Source: Jejuia rubra (GTDB taxonomy: Bacteria; Bacteroidota; Bacteroidia; Flavobacteriales; Flavobacteriaceae). Taken from it: DNA of 64,000 bases. The notes under the pieces are model-generated. The model did not search any database, was not told the DNA's origin, and saw only the letters and a program-made list of their open reading frames with translations. The translations under genes were made by a program, and so were the position numbers. Each line of letters begins with the position of its first letter. Position 1 is the first letter of the stretch. Where the stretch lies: contig NZ_JBHULY010000034.1 in assembly GCF_042684665.1 (NCBI RefSeq), positions 258,910-322,909 on the forward strand, given 5' to 3'. Positions 1 through 9,607 of the stretch are shown piece by piece.

Positions 1-1
1 G

Positions 2-865
2 TTAAATGCGCACCCGGATATATTTTGTGTTGAGCGTCGTCTATTCGGTAATTATGCAGACTTTGTTCAGGATGATGGTCAAGTACAATCTCGATTGAGG
101 GTCACTTTAGATAAATACGTTAGCAGCCTTATTTTGCACCATGGATTGCATCCAGGTAAAACGGAACGTTTAATGAGTTCTCTGATTAAAAGTTTGGTTA
201 AAGAGGAACGTGCCATATCCAAAAAAAAGACAATTGTCGATAAAATCACTCCATATCTTGGTACTTCTGAACATGTATTGCACCAAATAAATACCTATTT
301 TCCTAAATCGAAGATAATATACCTTGTCAGAGACGGGCGAGACGTTTTTACTAGTGGGGTGTTCCATTGGTTCAATAAGAAACAGACCAATACCGAATTG
401 ACCGATTTTGAATCAGACCGTAGAGATGCTTTTAAAAGCTCAAAACCCTTTAAAGGCAATCGGTTTTTTCAGGACAAGGAGATACAACAATGGGCGAATG
501 AATGGAAAGAGCCACTCCAAACAATTGAAAGGGCAAGGCAAACCCATGAGGTTAAAATTATCAGTTATGAGGATATGCTGAAAGACCCGACCAATGTTGT
601 TGAGGCATGCCTGTCCTTTTTTAATGTAAAAAGTAAGCCCAAATTTGTGAATCCGTGTGTTGAAGCTGGGCAATTTAAAAAAATGTCCAAGGGTAGAAAT
701 CAAGGTGAGGCAAAGGCCGACGCCCATGTTAGAAAAGGTATAGCAGGAGATTGGAAAAATTATTTTACTTATGAAGATGGTAAGCTATTCCACGAAATTG
801 CTGGAGATAGCCTGATTGAGTATGGTTATGTAGAAAATAAGAACTGGTTTGAGGAACTTAGATAA
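2..865 (+). CDS. Sulfotransferase family protein, 5' end off the window
   Basis: The frame is open from base 2, so the gene begins upstream; the in-frame TTG at 95 is not a credible start. About 287 residues are visible. The segment YLVRDGRDVFTSG (bases about 319-358) matches the 3'-phosphate-binding motif of PAPS-dependent sulfotransferases, and the C-terminal third (KGIAGDWKNYFT) is the usual 'G..G.W...f' end. The 5' PAPS P-loop must lie upstream and cannot be checked. As the first gene seen of the polysaccharide locus, it most likely sulfates a sugar of the surface glycan (inference). It overlaps the next gene by 17 bases. Confidence 0.8.
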   Translation, partial: LNAHPDIFCVERRLFGNYADFVQDDGQVQSRLRVTLDKYVSSLILHHGLHPGKTERLMSSLIKSLVKEERAISKKKTIVDKITPYLGTSEHVLHQINTYFPKSKIIYLVRDGRDVFTSGVFHWFNKKQTNTELTDFESDRRDAFKSSKPFKGNRFFQDKEIQQWANEWKEPLQTIERARQTHEVKIISYEDMLKDPTNVVEACLSFFNVKSKPKFVNPCVEAGQFKKMSKGRNQGEAKADAHVRKGIAGDWKNYFTYEDGKLFHEIAGDSLIEYGYVENKNWFEELR

Positions 866-2234
866 ATTGGCGTATGACCTTACTTGTAATTGGTACAAAA
901 GCATAAGCTTTAATCCCGTATACCATGGTATAGATTTTAGCCAGATTATAAGGTTTTATTTATGGGATAAAATCGGAAGAGCTATTAGGATTAAATACAA
1001 AGTCGATAACGGTGAATTGTCTATTTACAAGCCCAATATGGGAAAAATTTCCTATTACCACGAACCGGTAATTTCAAAAGGAAAGTTTAAGAAAAGAATT
1101 CTTAAAAGGGAACAGTTGGTTTTTATTCCATTTGCCGTAGCCTCCTATTTGGTAAATGGGTTTTCAGATATAAAAAACGTAAAAATCATTACTAAGGATG
1201 TCAATATTGGTTTGCCAAAGAAAAGTATTATTACAACAAAAGCAAAACTAATTGATGACCATTGGTATATCGAATTATACAACAATGTGCTAAAAGCTTT
1301 AAAAATTAACGCTCTTGAATTGGTGCCTCAGGACTTGAGATTATTAAAGGAACAGATAAAAGGAGCATTTTTAATATCCTACTATGCCGAACAGGAATTG
1401 TTAAAATATAAACCCAACGCGTTATTTGTGTATTCGGATAACCATCCGCCATTTATTAATTATGTACTTGCAGCAAAAAAGATAGGTATTCCATCTTTTA
1501 CGTATCAGCATGGATTGGATTGTGAGCATTACTATCTGGATGATTGTTTCGCAGATTATATCGCAGTTTGGAGCGAGAACCGAAAACTTAGGTATATTAA
1601 GCATTCAGCATTTGAACCTAAGGCTTATGAAGTTGTCGGTAAAATAAAACGCGAGACGCATAAGGTCAAAAGAGGCAAAAATGGACAAAAGTACATACTA
1701 TTTATTACCCGTCCGCATAAGCCTATTAAATGCTATTCGCCATCTAGAAGTCATGATGAAGGCGCGTCGATTTTAAAAGCGATTTTAGATTATATGCTTT
1801 TGAATTCCCAATTAAAGCTAATTATCAAATCCCACCCATTGGATAATGCTGCAATCTATTCAGAAACCTTGGATAGTTTTCCAGCTTTAAGGGAAAAAGT
1901 TGTTCTAAGCGAGGAAACCATTGAACACCTTGCCATAAATTGTGATGTTATCATTACAGAAGATTCAACCGCCGGGGTAGAGGCACTGGTATATGGAAAA
2001 CCTTGTGTACATGCACATTTTGCGAATTCAAGGCCCGTTTTGCCGTTTATAGAATATGGAGCCTCTTTTTCTGGCAAATCCCATAAGGAATTAGTTGATA
2101 GCCTAAAAAAGTGTTTTGCCATATCAAATGAAGATTTATATCTGATGATTGGCAATCAACAAAAAATGGTTGCTGATTTTATTCCATCTGGAGAAAGTGA
2201 AAACTTAGTGAATTTTATAATAGATAATTTGTAA
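849..2234 (+). CDS. Capsule/CDP-glycerol-type GT-B transferase
   Basis: 461 residues from a TTG start inside the end of the sulfotransferase gene. The C-terminal half has features of capsular polysaccharide and CDP-glycerol glycerophosphotransferase-like GT-B enzymes: YQHG near residues 219-222, a strand ending KSHP near 327-330, and TEDSTAGVEAL near 370-380, which resembles the donor-phosphate-binding S/T-rich loop. The N-terminal 180 residues are not recognised. It probably transfers a sugar or polyol-phosphate on the cytoplasmic side during repeat-unit assembly (inference). The substrate cannot be read from the sequence. The stop overlaps the next ATG (TAATG). Confidence 0.65.
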   Translation: MRNLDKLAYDLTCNWYKSISFNPVYHGIDFSQIIRFYLWDKIGRAIRIKYKVDNGELSIYKPNMGKISYYHEPVISKGKFKKRILKREQLVFIPFAVASYLVNGFSDIKNVKIITKDVNIGLPKKSIITTKAKLIDDHWYIELYNNVLKALKINALELVPQDLRLLKEQIKGAFLISYYAEQELLKYKPNALFVYSDNHPPFINYVLAAKKIGIPSFTYQHGLDCEHYYLDDCFADYIAVWSENRKLRYIKHSAFEPKAYEVVGKIKRETHKVKRGKNGQKYILFITRPHKPIKCYSPSRSHDEGASILKAILDYMLLNSQLKLIIKSHPLDNAAIYSETLDSFPALREKVVLSEETIEHLAINCDVIITEDSTAGVEALVYGKPCVHAHFANSRPVLPFIEYGASFSGKSHKELVDSLKKCFAISNEDLYLMIGNQQKMVADFIPSGESENLVNFIIDNL

Positions 2235-3367
2235 TGAAAAAAATCCTTTTCATAGCGCATGAAATGTCCAGAACTGGGGCGCCTATGGTGTTGTTGTATT
2301 TGTTGCAATGGATCAGGAAGAACCACTCTGATGTGATTGTGGATGTATTAGCGCTTCATAATGGAGGGCTTGAGGATGATTTCAAAAAGATATCTAGAAA
2401 CTATTATGATTATAAAGTTTTGGACAATGGGAATAAACTACCATTCCTGCAACGATTATTGTTAAAGCTGAACATATTAAAAACAAGGAACTACCATCAA
2501 GAATTGAAAGAGGCTCTAACAGCCAACAATTACAATGTCATTTATGGTAATACGGTGTTGTCGCTTCCATTTGCAAAGCAATTGGTTCAACTGAATAAAA
2601 AAAGTAGATTAATCCTGCACGTTCATGAGCTTAATGCAATTATAAAACAGACATTACCGAATTTTAGAGATTACATAAATTTTATAGATCATTTTATTGC
2701 GCCCTCTAATCTGGTCAAAACAAATTTACAAGACCATTGGGGGGTAGAAGAGGCCATTGATGTGGTTTATGAATGTTCCCAAACAAAACCAGTAACATCA
2801 CAACTAAAAGCTAGCACAACCTTTATTGTTGGGGCATCTGGAACGGTACATTGGAGAAAGGGGCATGATGTTTTTGTTCAAGTAGCACGCTATATTCACG
2901 CCAATTATCCAGATGTTAAAATGCAGTTTGTTTGGGTAGGGCATATTCCTGCTTTGGAAAAGATAATTTTAGATGAAGATTTGCTAAAACTAGAGCTGAT
3001 TGATAAGGTAAAGTTTATAGGCGAAATTGAGGACCCCTTAGAGCATTACCGTGCTTTTGATGTTTTCGTAATGACCTCAAGAGAGGACCCTTTTCCATTG
3101 GTATGTATCGAGCTTGGCATGCTAGGTAAGCCTATAATATGTTTTGGGGGTGCGACGGGAACAGAAGAAATTTTAGGTAACGGAGGCGGAAAGATCGTGC
3201 CATATTTAAGTATCGAGGCCATGGCTAGCGCCATTTTGTTTTATTATGAAAATGAATCCGAAAAAATAGCGCAGGGCGAAAAAAATAAAGAAGCCTTTAG
3301 TCAATTTTCACCTGAAAAAATCTGCCCTCAATTATTTGAAATCATAAGTAAAAATTGTAGAAATTGA
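2234..3367 (+). CDS. GT4 glycosyltransferase
   Basis: 377 residues with GT-B fold. The N-terminal MKKILFIAHEMSRTGAPM is a typical acceptor-domain start with a glycine-rich turn. The C-terminal donor domain has SREDPFPLVCIE near residues 282-293, the acidic pair motif of retaining GT4 enzymes, with the first acid shifted to Asp (DPFP variant). The ATG overlaps the preceding TAA by one base, indicating translational coupling. It would add one sugar to the growing lipid-linked glycan; donor and acceptor are unknown. Confidence 0.85.
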   Translation: MKKILFIAHEMSRTGAPMVLLYLLQWIRKNHSDVIVDVLALHNGGLEDDFKKISRNYYDYKVLDNGNKLPFLQRLLLKLNILKTRNYHQELKEALTANNYNVIYGNTVLSLPFAKQLVQLNKKSRLILHVHELNAIIKQTLPNFRDYINFIDHFIAPSNLVKTNLQDHWGVEEAIDVVYECSQTKPVTSQLKASTTFIVGASGTVHWRKGHDVFVQVARYIHANYPDVKMQFVWVGHIPALEKIILDEDLLKLELIDKVKFIGEIEDPLEHYRAFDVFVMTSREDPFPLVCIELGMLGKPIICFGGATGTEEILGNGGGKIVPYLSIEAMASAILFYYENESEKIAQGEKNKEAFSQFSPEKICPQLFEIISKNCRN

Positions 3368-3381
3368 TCGTTATCTTTTAA

Positions 3382-4341
3382 ATGCAACCCTTAATATCTG
3401 TAATAGTTCCCAATTACAATCACGAGCCTTACTTAAGGCAGCGTTTGGATAGTATTTTTGAGCAAACCCATCCTAATTTTGAGGTGATTATATTAGACGA
3501 TAAAAGCACTGACAAGAGCAGGGAAATATTTTTGGAATATGCCAATAACAAAAATGTCAGCCATTGTATTATTAATGAAGAAAACTCTGGAAGCACCTTT
3601 AAACAGTGGAACAAGGGGATAACGTTGGCCAAAGGAGAATATATTTGGATTGCGGAAACCGATGATTTTTGTGAACCTAATTTTTTGGAAACTGTGGTGG
3701 CTCCTATGGTTGAAGATAATGAAGTGGTATTGTCTTTTTGCCAGTCTTTAAGGGTAAATAGCGAGGGTAAGGTTGTGGGAACATGGCTCACCCACACGGC
3801 GGAATTTGAACCCAATATTTTTTCCAATGATTTTGTTTTGGAAGGTAATCGTTTTATCCAGGATTATCTGATTCATAAAAACGTGATACCCAATGCTAGT
3901 GCCGTACTCATAAAAAAGGATAACATAAAAGCAATGTTGCCATTGGATTTTAACCCTTTTATGAAGTACAATGCAGATTGGTTTTACTATCTGAAATTGG
4001 TCTGCAACCATAAAATAGCTTTTTGTGCAAATCCGTTAAATGCATTCCGGTACCATAATACAAGCGTAATAGGGAGGGCATATGGGGAAAGTGGCAAACT
4101 GAAAATATTAAATATGGAACTGGAATTGCGCGACTATATGATCTCTTATTTGAAAATGGCCAGCCTTAGTAATATAACTCATATAAAAAAAGAGTGGGTA
4201 AAAGGAAAGCGCGTACTGCATTTCGAGATTGTTTATATTTTTCTGAAAAAAAAGCAGTATACCAAGGCACTTGCATATATATTTACACGACCTTACTTAG
4301 CAATTAGAATCTTAAAGAAAATTTTCAAAAAACATCTGTAG
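3382..4341 (+). CDS. GT2 glycosyltransferase
   Basis: 319 residues. The start VIVPNYNHEPYLRQRLDSI is the GT-A nucleotide-binding entry strand, ILDDKSTDKS is the first aspartate cluster, and WIAETDDFCEP near residues 90-100 supplies the metal-binding DXD-like motif. The length and single catalytic domain fit an inverting cytoplasmic GT2 transferase. The C-terminus is basic (KKIFKKHL) and may touch the membrane. It sits 14 bases after a GT4 gene, in the same transcript. Confidence 0.85.
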   Translation: MQPLISVIVPNYNHEPYLRQRLDSIFEQTHPNFEVIILDDKSTDKSREIFLEYANNKNVSHCIINEENSGSTFKQWNKGITLAKGEYIWIAETDDFCEPNFLETVVAPMVEDNEVVLSFCQSLRVNSEGKVVGTWLTHTAEFEPNIFSNDFVLEGNRFIQDYLIHKNVIPNASAVLIKKDNIKAMLPLDFNPFMKYNADWFYYLKLVCNHKIAFCANPLNAFRYHNTSVIGRAYGESGKLKILNMELELRDYMISYLKMASLSNITHIKKEWVKGKRVLHFEIVYIFLKKKQYTKALAYIFTRPYLAIRILKKIFKKHL

Positions 4342-4362
4342 TTAGTTAAGTATATTAAGTTC

Positions 4363-5217
4363 ATGAATGGAATTTCGGTAATAACCTGCTCTAGATCAGC
4401 TAAAGCTCCCTCATCTTTTCTTAATAATATTACAGAAACCATTGGGATTGAACATGAGGTAATTGCCATTGATAATTCTGAGAACAACTATTCCATTTTC
4501 GAGGCCTACAACTTAGGAGTAGCCCAAAGTAACTATGATATACTGTGCTTTGTACACGATGATATAAAAGTACACACCAATAACTGGGGGAAGATTTTAA
4601 GAGGGCTATTCTCATCAGACCCCTCTATCGGGTTAATCGGAGTCACCGGAACTCGGGTTAAAACTAAAATGCCTTCCACATGGTGGAGTTGTCCCGAGGA
4701 TGAAAAGGTGTTGCATATTATGCAGCACCTCGAAAAAGGTAAAGTTGAAAACTGGCATACAGGTTTTGAAAAGCATAGTCTTGTAGATGTGGCCGTAATT
4801 GATGGGGTATTTATGGTAGCCAAAAAAGATGATTCCATAAAATTTGAAGAGAGTTTCAAAGGCTTTCATAATTACGATTTGCACCTGTCTTTTGAGACCA
4901 TAAAAAAAGGCAAAAAGGTAGTGGCAACAAACAAGATATTGATCGAGCATTTTTCCTTTGGCACTTTGAATAAGTCCTGGTACGCTTCAACTATCCAAAT
5001 TCATAAGATGTACGGTGATATTTTACCACTTAAGGTGAATAGCAATATGGAAGAGAAGGCTATTATGCGGTTGGAAACTGAAAACGGAATTTGGATGGCC
5101 TATAAGTTGCTTGAACTAAATTTGAAAAAGGAGGCACTAGCAATATGGTCTAAAATTTTCCTTTTAAAACCGATTTCGAAGTTCCATTTAAAATTTTTAA
5201 AAGCCTTTTTGTCGTAG
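4363..5217 (+). CDS. GT2-like glycosyltransferase (short-form family)
   Basis: 284 residues. The N-terminus ISVITCSRSAKAP and the motif LCFVHDDIKVHT near residues 63-74 resemble the 'glycosyltransferase-like family' (Glyco_tranf_2_5 type) rather than classic GT2: the DD pair follows FVH. A second acidic element, EESFKGFHNYDLHLSF, would hold the catalytic base region. Its last base is the first base of the next start codon (TAGTG). Substrate unknown. Confidence 0.75.
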   Translation: MNGISVITCSRSAKAPSSFLNNITETIGIEHEVIAIDNSENNYSIFEAYNLGVAQSNYDILCFVHDDIKVHTNNWGKILRGLFSSDPSIGLIGVTGTRVKTKMPSTWWSCPEDEKVLHIMQHLEKGKVENWHTGFEKHSLVDVAVIDGVFMVAKKDDSIKFEESFKGFHNYDLHLSFETIKKGKKVVATNKILIEHFSFGTLNKSWYASTIQIHKMYGDILPLKVNSNMEEKAIMRLETENGIWMAYKLLELNLKKEALAIWSKIFLLKPISKFHLKFLKAFLS

Positions 5218-6125
5218 TGCTCGCCATCGTCATTCCATATTACAAACTTGTGTTTTTCGAAAAAACTCTCAATTCCCTATCAGGGCAAACAGATAAGCGA
5301 TTTAAGGTGTACATTGGTGATGATGCAAGTCCTGAAAGCCCAATGGCTTTACTAAAAACATACGAAGGAAAATTTGATTTTCAATACCATAAATTTGAGA
5401 CAAATCTTGGTGGCAAATCCTTAACAAAACAATGGGATAGGTGTATTGCCCTGACCAAGGATGAGCCTTGGATGATGATACTTGGTGATGACGATGTACT
5501 GGGTGAAAATGTGGTGGAAATGTTCTATAGAAAAAAGGATAAAGCTTTGGACCAGGGCATAAACCTAATTCGATATGCCTCCAAAAACATAGATGCTGAA
5601 GGGAAGGATTTGTCCAAAGTTTATCAACATCCAGAAATTGAAAAAACGACGGATTCCTACTTTAAACATTTTTCGTGGGAGTCAAGAAGTTCTCTTTCTG
5701 AGTATATCTTCCAAAGAAAAAGTTATGAAACCCATGGCTTCACGGATTTCCCATTGGCATGGCATGCCGATGATAAGGCATGGTTGGATTTTACCGATTC
5801 GGGCAATGTATTTACTATCAACGATGCGGTGGTTAGTTTCAGGTTGTCGCCTGAAAATATTTCGGGACAAAGAGATAACGAGGCTATTAAAAACACTTCG
5901 CGTAGATTATTCTTTAAAGACATAATAAGCGACAAAAAGTATACATTTACGAATGCGCAAAAGAATGCTTTTCTGTTTGAATATGGCGTTTTGATAAAAG
6001 AGCAGAATCTAATGACTGCTGGCAATATCTGGTTGGTATTGCGGGGGTTTCTGAAAATGGGGCATTTTTACGACGGAATGCGATTTTTGAGGCGCATGTA
6101 CAGAGGTAAATTTTTAGAAAAATAA
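5217..6125 (+). CDS. GT2 glycosyltransferase, GTG start
   Basis: 302 residues. The GTG start overlaps the upstream TAG by one base, the arrangement expected of coupled genes, and the translation begins directly with the conserved strand LAIVIPYYK. YIGDDASPE is the nucleotide-binding acidic pair and MMILGDDDVLGE near residues 88-99 the metal-binding DXD. The C-terminus is basic. It probably adds one residue of the repeat unit; the donor sugar is unknown. Confidence 0.85.
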   Translation: MLAIVIPYYKLVFFEKTLNSLSGQTDKRFKVYIGDDASPESPMALLKTYEGKFDFQYHKFETNLGGKSLTKQWDRCIALTKDEPWMMILGDDDVLGENVVEMFYRKKDKALDQGINLIRYASKNIDAEGKDLSKVYQHPEIEKTTDSYFKHFSWESRSSLSEYIFQRKSYETHGFTDFPLAWHADDKAWLDFTDSGNVFTINDAVVSFRLSPENISGQRDNEAIKNTSRRLFFKDIISDKKYTFTNAQKNAFLFEYGVLIKEQNLMTAGNIWLVLRGFLKMGHFYDGMRFLRRMYRGKFLEK

Positions 6126-6127
6126 GG

Positions 6128-7078
6128 ATGGATTTTTCAGTGTCAGTCATCATACCGGCCTATAATTGTGAGCGTTTTATTGAAAAGGCTATTCGTTCAG
6201 CTTTGTCTCAGCCTGAAGTTTTTGAGGTTCTTGTAATTAACGATGGTAGTACGGACGAAACCCTTTCGATTTTAAAAAAAATTGAAAAATCAAACAAAAA
6301 AGTCAAAATCTTACATCATAAAAATGGTGTTAATAGAGGAAGGTCGGCTAGTAGAAATTTAGGTATTAAAAGGGCAACTGGAAATTTTATCGCCTTTCTG
6401 GATGCTGATGATTACTATTTGGAAAACAGATTTTTATCAGACAAAAAATTGTTCAAATTGAAACGGGAAGCAGATGGGGTTTACAATGCTGTTGGATTTT
6501 ATTTTTACCGTGAAGCAAGTGAGGAGGAGAAACGCACATTAACCTTAAATACGGTTTCTCAAACGATAGAACCCGACATGCTTTTTGAGGCTTTAATATC
6601 CGGTAAATACAGCCATTTTCATATCAATGGATTAACTGTGAAGCGTTCGGTTTTTGATAGAACAGGCCTTTTTAACGAAGCTTTGGTTGTAGCCGAGGAC
6701 ACTGATATGTTCTGGAAAATGGCGATAACTTCAAGACTGGAAACTGGGGTGATTGATAAGGCATTAGCAATTAGAGGTGTACATGAAGAGAATGTATTTG
6801 ACCGAAAGGATATCTATAAAGGGTACACCATAAAAATGTATGAATCCCTAATTTATTGGAGTGTAAATAATGGGATTTCACGAAAGAGAATCGATACGCT
6901 TCTAAAATGGATATGGTTGCTAAAGTATAAGGAACACAGCAAATTGCTTGTTCATATAAAATACTGGGGCTTTTTATTTTTCAAAGATTTAAGGCTCTTG
7001 TTTTCTACTTTGAGCATCAAATATTTCCCAGTGGTTAGGCTTAGACAAAAACTTTTCCCATTTTTGTTTAAACCCTAA
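6128..7078 (+). CDS. GT2 glycosyltransferase
   Basis: 316 residues. VSVIIPAYNCERFIEKAI is the conserved first strand, INDGSTDETL binds the nucleotide and FLDADDYYLE near residues 92-101 is the DXD motif. VVAEDTDMFWKMA near residues 190-202 is the ED-containing catalytic segment. The C-terminal 70 residues are aromatic and basic (WGFLFFKDLRLLF), which suggests monotopic membrane contact. Two bases separate it from the preceding gene. Confidence 0.87.
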   Translation: MDFSVSVIIPAYNCERFIEKAIRSALSQPEVFEVLVINDGSTDETLSILKKIEKSNKKVKILHHKNGVNRGRSASRNLGIKRATGNFIAFLDADDYYLENRFLSDKKLFKLKREADGVYNAVGFYFYREASEEEKRTLTLNTVSQTIEPDMLFEALISGKYSHFHINGLTVKRSVFDRTGLFNEALVVAEDTDMFWKMAITSRLETGVIDKALAIRGVHEENVFDRKDIYKGYTIKMYESLIYWSVNNGISRKRIDTLLKWIWLLKYKEHSKLLVHIKYWGFLFFKDLRLLFSTLSIKYFPVVRLRQKLFPFLFKP

Positions 7079-7099
7079 GGTGTTAAATTAATTTGCAAA

Positions 7100-7951
7100 A
7101 TGAATTCTGGTAGTAATGTTACTGTGGTAATACCTTGTTTTAATGATGGCGAGTACATCATGGAAGCGGTGAATTCGGTACTAAATCAAACCCTAAAACC
7201 AGAAAAAATCATTATTGTAGATGACGGGTCAGATACCCATACCAAACATATTTTAGGAGGTATAAATGATGATAGTGTTGAGGTAGTTTATCAAGATAAC
7301 TCAGGAGTTTGCAAAGCTCGAAACGTTGCAATTGATTTGGCAAAAACGGATTATATTCTCACCTTAGATGCAGATGACTATTTTGAGCCTACCTTTATTG
7401 AAAAGGCTGTAGCTATCTTAAGTCAAGATTCCCACGTCGGTATAGTGGGCTGTTTTTACAGAAGATTGGTAAGCGGAAAAATTCAAAATGAAGTGGTAAA
7501 ACCGTTGGGCGGAGGCGTCTCTAATTTCTTGGTTAAAAACAATGGATTGGGATGTTCTCTATTTCGAAAAAAATGCTGGGAAGAGGTGTCAGGTTATGAT
7601 GAAAACATGAGAAAAGGCTATGAGGACTGGGATTTTTGGATATCCATTCTTAAAAATGGATGGCAAATGCATATTAAAGAAGAACCACTTTTTTTGTACA
7701 GAAAGAGTAAGTCCTCAAGGGATGAAAACGCATTTTTAAACCATGATGTGGAATTGAGGGATTATCTTTTCAAAAAGCATAGACAGGTGTTTATGGATAA
7801 TTTTGAGGCCTTTGCAAGTCAAATCATCTATTCAAATTCAAAATTGAAGCAGACCCAATTAAAAATTAAGAATTCAATAGACTACAGGCTTGGAAACTTG
7901 ATTTTAAGGCCGTTTAGGCTTGTAAAACATATATTTAAAAGTCAAAAATGA
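7100..7951 (+). CDS. GT2 glycosyltransferase, paralogue A
   Basis: 283 residues. VTVVIPCFNDGEYIMEAV, IVDDGSDTHT and LTLDADDYFEP are the standard GT2 motifs. GYDENMRKGYEDWDFW near residues 165-180 contains the EDWD catalytic signature. This protein and the next share the same layout and closely matching acceptor-side motifs, including the C-terminal YRLGNLILRPF-type tail, so they look like a tandem duplication. It probably adds a sugar to the same kind of acceptor with a different donor or linkage (inference). Confidence 0.88.
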   Translation: MNSGSNVTVVIPCFNDGEYIMEAVNSVLNQTLKPEKIIIVDDGSDTHTKHILGGINDDSVEVVYQDNSGVCKARNVAIDLAKTDYILTLDADDYFEPTFIEKAVAILSQDSHVGIVGCFYRRLVSGKIQNEVVKPLGGGVSNFLVKNNGLGCSLFRKKCWEEVSGYDENMRKGYEDWDFWISILKNGWQMHIKEEPLFLYRKSKSSRDENAFLNHDVELRDYLFKKHRQVFMDNFEAFASQIIYSNSKLKQTQLKIKNSIDYRLGNLILRPFRLVKHIFKSQK

Positions 7952-7958
7952 ATTCCCT

Positions 7959-8798
7959 ATGAATAGCCTTGTCTCAATTATTGTACCTTGCTATAATCAT
8001 GCGCATCTTTTGGGAGAGACCTTGGAGTCTGTTTTGAACCAGGAGTACATTAATTGGGAATGTATCATTGTAAACGACGGTAGCCCTGATAATACTGAAG
8101 AAATTGCCAAAGAATGGTGCAAAAAAGACACCCGTTTCAAATACATTTCCCAGAAAAATGGAGGACTGTCAAATGCCAGAAATACGGGTGTAAAAAGAAG
8201 CAAAGGTGAGTATATTTTGCCTTTGGATGCTGATGATCTTTTACATAAGGATTTTTTAAAAAAAACAGTGCCAGTGTTGCAAACTAAGGATGAAGTTGGC
8301 GTTGTGACTTGCAATAGCAAACATTTTACTGGAGATACCACCAACGTCATTAACGAATGGAGACCTAAAGGTAATACTTATAAGTACCTGCTGTATTTGA
8401 ATCAAATAGTTGCTACTTCGTTATTCAGAAAAACATGTTGGGAACAGGTTGGAGGCTACGATGAAAACATGAAAAATGGCTTTGAGGACTGGGAATTTTG
8501 GCTCTCTTTAACAAAAAATGGCTGGAAATATCAGGTTTTGGATGAGTTTCTTTTTTACTACAGAAGAGCAAAACAATCCATGGTAACGGATACGATAAAC
8601 TATCATTTTGAAGATATTAAAGCATATATTTTCAAAAAACATAGCGATTTATATATTGAAGATTTTGAAAACTGTATGACCGTATTGTTTCATGACCTGA
8701 AGGCCTATCGCACAAGTAATGTAAAACTAAAAACATCCTTAGAGTATAAGATTGGAAAGCTTTTAACCAAACCGTTTTCTTTTCTTTTGAAAAAATAG
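7959..8798 (+). CDS. GT2 glycosyltransferase, paralogue B
   Basis: 279 residues. VSIIVPCYNHAHLLGETL, IVNDGSPDNT and LPLDADDLLHKD are GT2 motifs. GYDENMKNGFEDWEFW mirrors the catalytic segment of the gene just upstream, and the C-terminal YKIGKLLTKPF matches that gene's tail. The start follows the upstream stop after 7 bases. Divergence is much greater in the middle, where acceptor specificity usually lies. Confidence 0.88.
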   Translation: MNSLVSIIVPCYNHAHLLGETLESVLNQEYINWECIIVNDGSPDNTEEIAKEWCKKDTRFKYISQKNGGLSNARNTGVKRSKGEYILPLDADDLLHKDFLKKTVPVLQTKDEVGVVTCNSKHFTGDTTNVINEWRPKGNTYKYLLYLNQIVATSLFRKTCWEQVGGYDENMKNGFEDWEFWLSLTKNGWKYQVLDEFLFYYRRAKQSMVTDTINYHFEDIKAYIFKKHSDLYIEDFENCMTVLFHDLKAYRTSNVKLKTSLEYKIGKLLTKPFSFLLKK

Positions 8799-8810
8799 AG
8801 ACATAGCATT

Positions 8811-9590
8811 TTGATATCCGTAGTCATCAGAAATAAAAACCAGGAAGACGCCTTGGAGTTTTTACTAAAAAACCTTGAGGGGCGTTATGCCGACGATATT
8901 GCGGAAATTATTGTTGTGGACAATCTTTCAACCGACGGTAGCCAAGCCATATCCGAAAAATATGGCGCGAGATTTGAAACCATCACAAATTTCAGTTATG
9001 GAGGCAGTGCCAATTTTGGGGCAGAAAAGGCCAAGCATCCAATTGTGGTGATGTTTAGTGCGCATTCCTATCCAGTAAGCCATGACTTTTTTAAACTGAT
9101 TAAAGAGAAATTTGAAGCCAATCCAAATTTAGCTGGGTTACGTTGCTTGCACAACCCTAATGACTATCGAAATTACATCAATAAGGTTTCGGCTAAAGAA
9201 GACCCGAACAAATCTGGCTTGATATTTTCAGGGTCGGCATTTAGGCGGTCAGTTTGGACAAAACATCAATTTAGGAATGATGTTGCTACTTTTGAAGATA
9301 AGGAATGGACCGTTCGAATGTTAAAGGAGGGTTATGATATTGAGTTGGTTCCCGCCATTTTTTGCTACCAAATTTCCCGATCCAAAGGACAGTTGTTTTT
9401 TAGGTTCAAAAGAGACCTTATTGGCAATTACCAATTGTGGCATCAAGATGTGTCTTTTTGGAGTGCTTCCAAGGGGTTTTTGATGGCTTTGTTGAGGCTT
9501 TTAAAAAGCTTTTTTGTGGATATTTGGTATGTGATATTGCGATATTTGCACACCATAAAGTTCCTTTTCAATAAACCTAATAAGTTTTAA
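8811..9590 (+). CDS. GT2 glycosyltransferase with atypical metal motif
   Basis: 259 residues from a TTG start (the translation begins ISVVIRNKNQEDALEFLL, exactly at the conserved first strand). VDNLSTDGS supplies the nucleotide-binding acid. Where other GT2 proteins of the locus have a DXD, this one reads VVMFSAHSYPVSHDF near residues 82-96, with no aspartate pair. FEDKEWTVRMLKEG holds the ED segment. It resembles rhamnosyltransferase-type GT2 proteins. It may use a different metal mode or be inactive. Confidence 0.8.
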   Translation: MISVVIRNKNQEDALEFLLKNLEGRYADDIAEIIVVDNLSTDGSQAISEKYGARFETITNFSYGGSANFGAEKAKHPIVVMFSAHSYPVSHDFFKLIKEKFEANPNLAGLRCLHNPNDYRNYINKVSAKEDPNKSGLIFSGSAFRRSVWTKHQFRNDVATFEDKEWTVRMLKEGYDIELVPAIFCYQISRSKGQLFFRFKRDLIGNYQLWHQDVSFWSASKGFLMALLRLLKSFFVDIWYVILRYLHTIKFLFNKPNKF

Positions 9591-9607
9591 GCCTATAAAT
9601 CTAAAGC

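Noticed and set aside
95..97. TTG as start of the first gene
   Set aside because: The frame stays open to the left edge with protein-like sequence, so the gene starts outside the window.
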